Positions 34,407 through 41,014 of a DNA stretch of 41,014 bases are shown here, piece by piece; positions within the stretch are counted from its first letter, which is position 1, and the number at the start of each line of letters is the position of its first letter. Both the position numbers and the translations under genes were made by a program. The notes beneath the pieces are model-generated. The model was given only the letters and a program-made list of their open reading frames with translations, had not been told where the DNA came from and searched no databases. This DNA comes from CAZNUM01 sp046861615 (GTDB lineage: Bacteria > Fidelibacterota > Marinisomatia > Marinisomatales > TCS55). The stretch spans positions 1-41,014 of the forward strand of contig JBHHUS010000012.1 in assembly GCA_046861615.1 (NCBI GenBank). The letters run 5' to 3'.

Positions 34407-35729
34407 TTACAGCGTCAGCGAAAAGGCGTTCACCAGAATACCGGGACAGAAGGTACCGGCCGTACTCCGACCTTCATAGGTCAGGACGTTGGGAATCATT
34501 TTCGCCGTTGCTCCAACTGCTTCCAGTTCCGTGCCGAAAAAACGGTAAAAAGTGTCGTCGAAACGCATGGTACCGATAGGACCCATAATTTCACTGTTTT
34601 CCACCCAGAAACAGGCGTAGCGAGTCAGTCCGGTAATCCGGCCGGCGGAATTATCACTCCAATTCAAATAATGAATATTGGAAATGTACAGACCCGTACC
34701 CAGTTGTTTCAAAATATCTGCTTCTTTCAGGTCCCCGGGCAACATATCAGGAGCCCGGAGAAATTCCTCATTTTCGGCAAAATTGGATTGGAGACCATAT
34801 TCGGAAGCTGTCCGGGAACTTACCAGCGTATTTTTCAGGACTCCCCGTTCAATTAATGGCAGTTTTTCCGGGGCCACTTCCCCCTGGGAATTAAACCGGG
34901 GTACCAGTCCGCTGGTAAAATTCTCCGTCAGCGAGAACTGCTTCGAAAGTCGAATCCGGTCATGACGCATCCGGCTGAAACTGCTGCGCCCCTGTTGAAT
35001 GGCGGCTTCGCTGATGCCATTCCAGGATAACATGTCCAGAAAATCCGAGACGGCTGCAGGAGCAAACCAGGTCCGGTACTCACCCGGTTTAATATTAACC
35101 GTTTTCCGGGACATCAAGGCCAATTTTTCCTTTTTGGCTATAATAAAATTTTCATATTCCTGCTGATCCCAATCCAATCCGGCAAAGGTACCTTTAACCA
35201 TTTTGTGCTCACGATTCACCAGCGAAAAATCCAGGGAGTAGGAGTCGCTTTCAAACCAATGGTGCTGACCGAGGGAATTAGCGGCGCCGTAATACACCTT
35301 TCCGGAAGCCCAGATGCCCACCAGGTCCACCCCCTGCATTACCGGTAACAACTGCTCGACAGCAGTCTCAAACGGTAACCCGTCGCTGGTTCGAACCGCC
35401 CGGCTGGAGCCTGTACCGGTAGGCGTGGCAATAAACGGATCCACCGGTAGCTGGGGTAATTCTGCTCTCATACGATTCAACGCCTCCAGGGCCAGCCGGT
35501 CATTAACCTCCGTGTCAGGACCGATGGTTAAACTGCTGGAACAGGTACGCTCGTTGTTAATCAATCTGATTTTCAAATCCGCCTCCTCCAATAAGCCCGT
35601 TTGCCTGACCCTGGAGTTGGTAAAACGAATAAACTGGCTTTGCTCCCCTTTCAGCGAAAGTTGCAGGATTTCACCGGCTGACAAGCCGGAAAACAGTCGG
35701 CTGGAAATGGCCTTAAAAATCGATTCCAT
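34407..35729 (-). CDS. TldE/PmbA-family protein
   Basis: 440 aa. It has no HExxxH; the partner TldD supplies the metal site. The C-terminal domain with NIKPGEYRTWFAPAAVSDFLDM, RIRLSKQFSLTENFTSGLVPRFNSQGE and the LTRYACFWVENSEIMGPIGTMRF stretch matches TldE/PmbA, the scaffold half of the TldD/E peptidase heterodimer that trims leader peptides or unfolded peptides. It begins directly after tldD stops, so both are co-translated in equal amounts. Confidence 0.93.
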   Translation of the reverse strand: MESIFKAISSRLFSGLSAGEILQLSLKGEQSQFIRFTNSRVRQTGLLEEADLKIRLINNERTCSSSLTIGPDTEVNDRLALEALNRMRAELPQLPVDPFIATPTGTGSSRAVRTSDGLPFETAVEQLLPVMQGVDLVGIWASGKVYYGAANSLGQHHWFESDSYSLDFSLVNREHKMVKGTFAGLDWDQQEYENFIIAKKEKLALMSRKTVNIKPGEYRTWFAPAAVSDFLDMLSWNGISEAAIQQGRSSFSRMRHDRIRLSKQFSLTENFTSGLVPRFNSQGEVAPEKLPLIERGVLKNTLVSSRTASEYGLQSNFAENEEFLRAPDMLPGDLKEADILKQLGTGLYISNIHYLNWSDNSAGRITGLTRYACFWVENSEIMGPIGTMRFDDTFYRFFGTELEAVGATAKMIPNVLTYEGRSTAGTFCPGILVNAFSLTL

Positions 35730-35731
35730 CG

Positions 35732-37171
35732 TTACACGCCTCCAAAGATTTCAACATTCTTAAACAGACAAACCGGTGAAGCATGACCCACCCGAATAAT
35801 CTGGTTAGGTTCCCCTTTTCCGCAATTGGGTGTTCCGTAAATACCAAAAGTATCTTCATTTCCCACCCGGGCCAGGTTTCTCCAGAACGGTGTGCTGATT
35901 CCCCGGTAATTGGGATTTTTCAATGTTTGGGTTAATTTCCCGTTCTCGATCAATTTTCCGTATTCACAACCAAACTGAAATTTATTCCGGTAATCGTCAA
36001 TCGACCAGGAACGGTTACTTTCCATGTAAATACCATAATCAACCGCAGCGATGATTTCCTCAAATGAGGAGTCACCCGGTTCCAGATTCAAATTGGCCAT
36101 GCGGTCGATAGGCGTCCGGTTCCAGCTCATGGCCCTGAAATTGGCCACCCCCGGGACGCCGGAGCGAATCTGGCTTTCTTTACCGCCCAGCCCCCGAACC
36201 AGCATTCCGTTTTTAACAATATACTGTTTTTCCGCTTTCAGACCGCCGTCATCGTACCCGTAGGAGGCAAATTCGCCTGAAACGGTGGGATCGAAGAGAA
36301 TATTCATCAAATCAGAACCGTAACGCAGTTTTCCGAAATCCTCCAGTTTCACGAATGACCAGCCGGCATAGTTGCGTTCATCACCCAGGATCCGGTCCAC
36401 CTCCAGGGCATGTCCCACACTTTCATGAATCTGCAGCATCATTTGATCCGGAGCCAGAACCAGGTCAAATTTTCCTTCAGGACATTCCTCCGCCGTTAAC
36501 AGTTCCACCGCCTGTGAACCGATCTGTGCCGCCCGGGCCAGGATGCGTTCCTGATCAAAGAATTCAGCGCCGATCTGCCGGCAACTGCCCCGCATGCCAC
36601 CGTCACTGCGCTGCTGCTGGATCGTTCCGTCCTGGGCAATGGCAATCAAATCAAATTCAAGCAACAGAAAATCCTGTTCAATATCGGAACCGTTTGAGCT
36701 GCAATAGCGGAATTTCGTTTCAGTCAATATATTCAATGCAGTGACGCTGACAATTTTGTCAGACACCTTTAAGGCAGCATTTGCTTTTAACAGAAGCTCA
36801 TTCAATTCTCCCGGGGAAATGGCTGCGGAATCTTTTTGATAGGGTGAGCGATAGCTGCCCTTATTGACCGGCCGTGCTTCCGGCGTGAATGCAAATACGG
36901 CATAGCGGGCTGCTTTTCGGGCCTGCTCCAGGGCCTTGACAGCCGCTTCCTGAACCTGCCGTTTATCAAAACTATTCAGACTGGAGTAAGCGAACTGACC
37001 TTCGGCCAGAACTTCCACCATCAATCCATGGGTTTGATTGCGGGTATTCCGCTGGGGGTGTCCATCACGGACCAGCCGGGTGGTGGCGGTCTCATTCACT
37101 TCCCGCAATCCTACCCAATCGGCGTCAACATCAATGGCCGACAGTAAATCCTTTAAATTAATGTCACTCAT
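35732..37171 (-). CDS. tldD: TldD-family metallopeptidase subunit
   Basis: 479 aa. The zinc motif H249-E250-x3-H254 lies in IHESVGHALEVDRI, followed by a GDERNYAGWSF segment and the C-terminal TPFWRNLARVGNEDTFGIYGTPNCGKG pattern. It is the catalytic half of the TldD/E complex. Its ATG overlaps the aminotransferase stop as ATGA, and tldE follows after 2 bp. Confidence 0.94.
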   Translation of the reverse strand: MSDINLKDLLSAIDVDADWVGLREVNETATTRLVRDGHPQRNTRNQTHGLMVEVLAEGQFAYSSLNSFDKRQVQEAAVKALEQARKAARYAVFAFTPEARPVNKGSYRSPYQKDSAAISPGELNELLLKANAALKVSDKIVSVTALNILTETKFRYCSSNGSDIEQDFLLLEFDLIAIAQDGTIQQQRSDGGMRGSCRQIGAEFFDQERILARAAQIGSQAVELLTAEECPEGKFDLVLAPDQMMLQIHESVGHALEVDRILGDERNYAGWSFVKLEDFGKLRYGSDLMNILFDPTVSGEFASYGYDDGGLKAEKQYIVKNGMLVRGLGGKESQIRSGVPGVANFRAMSWNRTPIDRMANLNLEPGDSSFEEIIAAVDYGIYMESNRSWSIDDYRNKFQFGCEYGKLIENGKLTQTLKNPNYRGISTPFWRNLARVGNEDTFGIYGTPNCGKGEPNQIIRVGHASPVCLFKNVEIFGGV

Positions 37172-38403
37172 ACAGACAATTCCTTGAATAATTCTGGTTC
37201 ACGTTTCAGGGTTGTGGTCACTTTCTCAAAGGCAGCGATAATATCTTGAATATCCTGCTCAGTTCCCAGGAGGTGATTCTGTTTTAACCAGACGGCCTCC
37301 TGATTGGCAATTCTTTCCGTAACAGGCATGGTAATACTCCCAAAGTCGTAATCCGCCAACCAGGGGTATTCCGCCGTATTGGTGATGAACAAGCGCTCCC
37401 GGTACAGCGGTGTGTAACCGCCATAGGTGAAAATACCTTCCGCCTGCATGGCTTTAAAGAAGACCTCCCGGTGAATGCCGTTGAATTCCTCCTGGTTGTA
37501 ACGGAGGATGTAAATGTGATGCGATTGACGGCTGGTTTCAGGATACTGTATTACGGTTGTAAGCCCCGGAATCTGCCCCAGGACTTCATCCAGCTTCGCT
37601 CGATTGTGATCCCGCAGGGCCATATCGTCTTCCAGGGTGTTTAACTGAGTCAACAACATACTAGCGGCAACCGCATTCAACCGGAAATTCCCACCCAAAA
37701 AATCGTGCTGGTACCAGGCTTTCCCCCTCACCCGGCCACAGTTGTGGTAGGAAAAACAAGCCTCGATGAAACGTTGATCATCAGAGACGATTGCTCCGCC
37801 CTCGCCGGCGGTCATATTCTTTGAACTCTGAAAACTGAAAATACCCCCGGTACCGATCGCCCCCACCTTGCGGCTTTTCCATTCCGCGCCGTGGGCCTGG
37901 GCAGCGTCTTCCAGGACGATTAAATCATGCTTGGCGGCAATTGCTGAAATCTGATCCAACTGAGCAGGATTACCTCCGATATGAACGGGAATAATAACCC
38001 TGGTTTTTTCCGTAACGGCCGCCTCCAGGAGCTGAGGATCCAGATTCAGCGTTTCCGGATCGATATCTACAAACACCGGCACTGCATTGGCCAGAATGAC
38101 CGCCGAAGCCGTGGCGATGAAAGTGTAGGCTGGAACAATGACTTCGTCGCCGGCCTTGATTCCCGCCGCTTTCAGGGCAACCCATAGAGCCGCTGTGCCC
38201 GTTCCGGTGCTGATACAATAATCTGCATCCTGAAACCTGGCAAAAGCCTGTTCAAAGTCTAACACAGCCCTGCTTCCCACCCCCCAACGATCATTTTTTA
38301 AAGTATGAAGAACATTTTTTCCCAGCTCGGCCGTTAACCGGGGCCAGGCAGGAAAAGGTTTCGTTCGAACAGGTTGACCACCAAAAAGAGCAAGCGATTT
38401 CAT
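37168..38403 (-). CDS. DegT/DnrJ/EryC1/StrS-family PLP aminotransferase
   Basis: 411 aa fold-type I sugar aminotransferase-family enzyme. VSTGTGTAALWVAL-like region (CISTGTGTAALWVALKAAG), GDEVIVPAYTFIATASAVILANAVPVFVDIDPETLNL, EDAAQAHGAEWKSRKVG, and the PLP-lysine segment FSFQSSKNMTAGEGGAI are all present, as is YHNCGR with the RGK loop. Members aminate nucleotide-linked keto-sugars for cell-surface glycans or act in related pathways; the substrate is not determinable. There are no other sugar-nucleotide genes nearby; it is instead coupled to tldD. Confidence 0.93.
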   Translation of the reverse strand: MKSLALFGGQPVRTKPFPAWPRLTAELGKNVLHTLKNDRWGVGSRAVLDFEQAFARFQDADYCISTGTGTAALWVALKAAGIKAGDEVIVPAYTFIATASAVILANAVPVFVDIDPETLNLDPQLLEAAVTEKTRVIIPVHIGGNPAQLDQISAIAAKHDLIVLEDAAQAHGAEWKSRKVGAIGTGGIFSFQSSKNMTAGEGGAIVSDDQRFIEACFSYHNCGRVRGKAWYQHDFLGGNFRLNAVAASMLLTQLNTLEDDMALRDHNRAKLDEVLGQIPGLTTVIQYPETSRQSHHIYILRYNQEEFNGIHREVFFKAMQAEGIFTYGGYTPLYRERLFITNTAEYPWLADYDFGSITMPVTERIANQEAVWLKQNHLLGTEQDIQDIIAAFEKVTTTLKREPELFKELSV

Positions 38404-38666
38404 GGAGTAAATTAAATCCTCTTATTTTCTAAAAAATATTGAGACCGAAATTAGGCCATTTACAATTATCAACCAATCACGAAGCCGAGGGTTGTCTTTG
38501 CCGCTCAAACCGGAAATATTTGCACACACGTCTGCCACCGGCTCAACCCGGATGGTCATATCAGCAAACCGGCCTGATAAATCGTCAAGCCTTTCAGTGA
38601 TGGCCCGAAGATTGCTTTAGGTGAGGCGGAACTGAAACCAGCTAACTAAACGAAAGGAGCACAACA
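38404..38666. other. Intergenic region between aminotransferase and hsp20, with possible gene remnant
   Basis: The region separates divergent genes and must hold promoters for both. I find no CIRCE element and no convincing -35/-10 pair. A minus-strand frame is open from 38616 to a stop at 38422 (64 sense codons) with protein-like texture such as ITERLDDLSGRFADMTIRV and DNPRLRDWLIIVNG. It lacks a good start: its only ATG is at 38559, without a ribosome site. It may be a small gene or the tail of a decayed one. Confidence 0.35.
38653..38659 (+). promoter_or_regulatory. Strong ribosome-binding site of hsp20
   Basis: AAAGGAG seven bases before the ATG at 38667, a near-perfect match to the anti-Shine-Dalgarno sequence, fixing that start and suggesting high translation. 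Confidence 0.8.
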
Positions 38667-39104
38667 ATGACTTTAGTAAAATGGAATCCCAGAACTTCAC
38701 TAATGAGCGGTTTTGATCGTATGATCGAGAATTTTTTCAATGAGAACTGGAACATTGTCAATCATCCTTTAACCGACTGGGTGCCGGCGGTGGATATCGA
38801 GGAAACGGAAAAGGAATATATCCTGAAAGCTGATGTACCCGGAATGAACAAAAAGGATGTGAAAGTTAATGTTCGCGATGGCGTTTTGTCCATCAGCGGT
38901 GAGCGGAAAGTGGAAAAGAAAACCGATAAGGACAATTACCACTATCAGGAACGGCAGTTTGGCGCTTTCAACCGGACTTTCCGCCTGCCGGAATTGATTG
39001 AAGAAGAAAAAATCGCGGCCAAATTCAACGACGGAATTCTCACCGTTACCATACCAAAATCAGCGGAAGTTCTGCCGAAAGAACGGGAGATCAAGATCTC
39101 CTGA
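38667..39104 (+). CDS. Small heat-shock protein, Hsp20/alpha-crystallin family
   Basis: 145 aa ATP-independent holdase chaperone. The alpha-crystallin domain spans ~38-140: WVPAVDIEETEKEYILKADVPGMNKKDVKV, a GVLSISGERK strand, and the A-x-x-x-x-G-x-L-x-V/I motif as AAKFNDGILTVTIPKS. N-terminal LMSGFDRMIENFFNENW is typical. It is monocistronic: strong ribosome site upstream, hairpin terminator 20 bp after the stop. Heat regulation is expected but no known operator is visible. Confidence 0.96.
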   Translation: MTLVKWNPRTSLMSGFDRMIENFFNENWNIVNHPLTDWVPAVDIEETEKEYILKADVPGMNKKDVKVNVRDGVLSISGERKVEKKTDKDNYHYQERQFGAFNRTFRLPELIEEEKIAAKFNDGILTVTIPKSAEVLPKEREIKIS

Positions 39105-39123
39105 ATTTCAGGTTAACCAGCAT

Positions 39124-39151
39124 AAAAAAGGGCTTAGTTAAGCCCTTTTTT
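39124..39151 (+). terminator. Bidirectional Rho-independent terminator
   Basis: AAAAAAGGGCTT-AGTT-AAGCCCTTTTTT is a near-perfect inverted repeat with T-runs on both strands, between the convergent hsp20 stop (39104) and FMN-reductase stop (39165). It should serve both genes. Confidence 0.93.
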
Positions 39152-39164
39152 ATTTTATAGAGAT

Positions 39165-39659
39165 TTAAACGTGACTAATAAAATGCGCCAATATTCGTTC
39201 CACCGAATCCAGCTTCAGATCACTGTTATTCGTTCGGGAAATAACCCGGGGCATCACCAGCACGCCCAGGTATTCCAGTTGGCTGCGAAACGCGGAGAAA
39301 AAGCGGGTGGCGGATCCGTTGCTGTGGCTGGCCAACTGGGCGCATTTGCCGTTGAAGGCCGCCCGCCAGTTGTCGGTTGTGACCGATATCCAGGCAATGG
39401 CATTGGACATAATCGGCGGGACGCCGCCGTTATATTCCGGGGCACAAAACAGAAAACCATCATGAGCCTGAAAGGTCCCGGCTAATTGTTCCACTACACT
39501 TGAATCGATTTTGGCGGAAGGGGTAAACAGGGGCAGGGCAAAATCCTCCAGACTCAGTACTTTGAAGCGGGCATCCAATTTATTGATCAGCGTTCCCAAT
39601 TGCCGGGCCAGGGCTAAATTGTTGCGGGTGGTGGCGGAAATGATCAGGATTTTTTTCAT
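39165..39659 (-). CDS. NADPH-dependent FMN reductase-family flavoprotein
   Basis: 164 aa flavodoxin-like fold. The ATG at 39659 follows GAGG and gives the family N-terminus MKKILIISATTRNNLALA; a longer in-frame start at 39749 would lie within the SDR gene. The FMN-phosphate loop SATTRNN and the FCAPEYNGGVPPIMSNAIAW motif (family 'tPeYn.s.pg.lKnaiDw') are present. It likely reduces FMN or quinone/azo substrates using NAD(P)H. It starts 7 bp after the SDR gene. Confidence 0.9.
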   Translation of the reverse strand: MKKILIISATTRNNLALARQLGTLINKLDARFKVLSLEDFALPLFTPSAKIDSSVVEQLAGTFQAHDGFLFCAPEYNGGVPPIMSNAIAWISVTTDNWRAAFNGKCAQLASHSNGSATRFFSAFRSQLEYLGVLVMPRVISRTNNSDLKLDSVERILAHFISHV

Positions 39660-39666
39660 CTCATCC

Positions 39667-40395
39667 TCAAACCACCACGCCGCCATCGACGTTAATGACG
39701 GCCCCGTTAATATATCCGGCTTCATCGCTGGCCAGGAAACAGTACACATTAGCCACGTCTTCCGGCGTGCCCCAGCGCTTTAATGGTACTTTTTCCGCCA
39801 TCATGGTAATAATTTTCTCCGGCATCTGGGCGGTCATGGCCGTGGTAATAAAGCCCGGAGCCACGGCATTCACCCGGATCCCGTCCTTGGCCAGTTCCCG
39901 GGCCCAAACCCTGGTCATGCCGATGACACCGGCCTTGGTGGCCACGTAGTTGGTCTGACCGAAATTACCGAAGTGGGCCACCACCGAAGAAGCATTCAAA
40001 ATCACCCCGCTGCTCTGCTCCCGCATGATTTCAGCTGCATACTTGGTGCATAAATAAACCCCCCGGAGGTTCACGTTTAACACCCGGTCAAAATCCTCCG
40101 GTTCCAGTTTCTTTAAGGTGGCATCGTGGAGAATGCCCGCATTGTTTACCAGAATATCCAGGTGACCGAATTTTGATTTTACGGTCTCAAACAAGGCCTT
40201 CACACTCTTCGAAACGCTCACGTCTGTTTGAATAAACGTTCCCCCGATGCTATCGGCTGTTTTCTGTCCGGTAGTGTCGTCGAACTCAGCCACGATTACA
40301 GCGGCCCCTTCCCGGGCAAAGCGTTCCGCCGTAGCTTTACCGATCCCCCGGCCGGCACCGGTGATAACTGCAATTTTACTATTTAAAAGATTCAT
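39667..40395 (-). CDS. Short-chain dehydrogenase/reductase (FabG-like)
   Basis: 242 aa from the ATG at 40395, which has GGAG upstream; an in-frame start six codons earlier is less likely. Classical SDR features: cofactor loop TGAGRGIG, NNAG, catalytic Ser in LNASSVV, YVATK with Tyr and Lys, and a C-terminal YINGAVINVDGG. The closest look is to 3-oxoacyl-ACP or acetoacetyl-CoA reductases, but it stands outside a fatty-acid cluster, so the substrate is open. It is divergent from the CBS-like gene across an 80-bp gap. Confidence 0.92.
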   Translation of the reverse strand: MNLLNSKIAVITGAGRGIGKATAERFAREGAAVIVAEFDDTTGQKTADSIGGTFIQTDVSVSKSVKALFETVKSKFGHLDILVNNAGILHDATLKKLEPEDFDRVLNVNLRGVYLCTKYAAEIMREQSSGVILNASSVVAHFGNFGQTNYVATKAGVIGMTRVWARELAKDGIRVNAVAPGFITTAMTAQMPEKIITMMAEKVPLKRWGTPEDVANVYCFLASDEAGYINGAVINVDGGVVV

Positions 40396-40475
40396 CTTAA
40401 TTACTCCAGCCAATTTTTACTAAACTTGCACCGTGAAAAGTTACTTGATTTAACCCGCTTAAAGAAAGAAGTCTC

Positions 40476-41014
40476 ATGATTGCGAATACTGTTTTGGAGG
40501 CCATAGGCAATACGCCAATTGTAAAATTGAATAAAATTGGCTCTGACCTGGCTTGTAATCTCTACGTGAAATGTGAATTTGTAAATCCCGGCGGCTCCGT
40601 CAAAGACCGGATCGGCTACCGGATGGTTCAGCAAGCGGAAGCTGAAGGCCGTCTCAAACCGGGCGATACAATCATTGAAGCCACCTCCGGCAATACGGGC
40701 ATCGGCCTGGCCCTGGCGGCGGCCATCAGGGGGTACCGGATGATTATCGTCATGCCGGAGAAAATGAGCATGGAAAAGGAAGTGGTGCTCTGTGCCCTGG
40801 GGGCGGAAATTGTCCGAACACCGACAGAAGCGGGTCACGACGACCCCGAGGGTATTTTTGAAGTAGCCAAACGCCTCAACAAGGAAATCCCCAACTCTCA
40901 CATCCTGGACCAGTACAGCAATCCCAACAATCCCCTGGCCCATTATGAGGGCACGGCAGAGGAAATCTTAGCCGATTTCAGTTCGGACCTGCATATGGTG
41001 GTCATGAGCGTGGG
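40476..41014 (+). CDS. Cystathionine beta-synthase/cysteine synthase-family enzyme (3' end outside window)
   Basis: 179 codons visible, my own translation. The start MIANTVLEAIGNTPIVKLN is typical of the PLP fold-type II family. The PLP lysine is K43 in NPGGSVKDRI, and the phosphate/substrate loop is EATSGNTGIGLALAAA. The stretch IVRTPTEAGHDDPEG followed by IPNSHILDQYSNPNNPLAHYEGTAEEIL is closer to cystathionine beta-synthases than to CysK. There is no N-terminal haem domain. Whether C-terminal CBS domains follow cannot be seen. It would condense serine (or O-acetylserine) with homocysteine or sulfide. Confidence 0.92.
   Translation, partial: MIANTVLEAIGNTPIVKLNKIGSDLACNLYVKCEFVNPGGSVKDRIGYRMVQQAEAEGRLKPGDTIIEATSGNTGIGLALAAAIRGYRMIIVMPEKMSMEKEVVLCALGAEIVRTPTEAGHDDPEGIFEVAKRLNKEIPNSHILDQYSNPNNPLAHYEGTAEEILADFSSDLHMVVMSV

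Noticed and set aside
35314..35763. A 149-codon plus-strand open frame
   Set aside because: Antisense to tldE and the tldD end; low-complexity Ser/Arg-rich translation typical of a shadow frame.
36355..36744. A 129-codon plus-strand open frame
   Set aside because: Antisense to the catalytic part of tldD; Pro/His-rich translation with no domain.
38404..38666. CIRCE operator for hsp20
   Set aside because: No TTAGCACTC / GAGTGCTAA inverted repeat is present.
40401..40943. A 180-codon open frame on the minus strand
   Set aside because: It lies antisense to the CBS-like gene, whose plus-strand translation carries the full PLP-enzyme motif set; the minus frame has no recognisable domain.

Overview
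The window reads as chromosomal DNA of a Gram-negative, rod-shaped bacterium of the FCB superphylum. A Marinimicrobia (Neomarinimicrobiota), Calditrichota or KSB1-like lineage is my best guess. The reasons are a PorV/PorQ-type barrel, a GWxTD-domain protein beside a reg_prop-type propeller, a stand-alone GT5 N-terminal domain of the kind known in Bacteroidetes, many TPR proteins and lipoproteins, and a TatT-linked TRAP transporter. Taxonomy is inferred from families only. I see no insertion sequence, prophage, integrase or CRISPR array. Nearly everything is on the minus strand in tightly packed operons. The plus strand carries one tRNA, a small heat-shock gene and a partial cystathionine beta-synthase-like gene.

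Layout, left to right. 1-3665: an incomplete secreted protein with M6-peptidase architecture but no zinc-binding HExxH, preceded by a PorV/PorQ-family barrel with its own candidate promoter. 3816-19664: a compact run of fourteen genes read right to left. It starts with the elongasome set mreB-mreC-mreD-mrdA-rodA, then a YbgF/CpoB-like protein, a truncated GT5-like protein, a DUF4270-like lipoprotein, a barrel-like protein, a TPR lipoprotein, glyA, and a TatT-TatP-TatQM lipoprotein-assisted TRAP transporter with fused permease subunits.

19775-30744: a second run read from trxA-trxB through a degenerate ABC ATPase, a class II-type histone deacetylase homologue, a double-PspC membrane protein, a heptose-7-phosphate kinase, a propeller protein, a GWxTD protein, a degenerate isopropylmalate/isocitrate dehydrogenase homologue, a Fe-S PD-(D/E)XK nuclease, an RNase HI-like protein and an orphan OppF-type ATPase. 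30860-34133: smpB-tyrS-PafA-like phosphatase, coupled by overlapping stop/start codons. 34238-34321: tRNA-Leu(CAG). 34407-38403: a DegT-type aminotransferase gene followed by tldD and tldE. 38667-41014: hsp20 with a strong bidirectional terminator, an SDR and FMN-reductase pair, and the divergent partial CBS-like gene.

The most unusual content is three homologues that keep their fold signatures but lack catalytic residues: the M6-like secreted protein (HExxH replaced by LMLGF), the IMDH/IDH-like protein (metal-binding Asp residues replaced by Ser and Arg), and an ABC ATPase lacking the Q-loop, catalytic Glu and H-loop residues. Also notable are the long elongasome/envelope/TRAP supra-operon and the tight coupling of the propeller, GWxTD and dehydrogenase-like genes.
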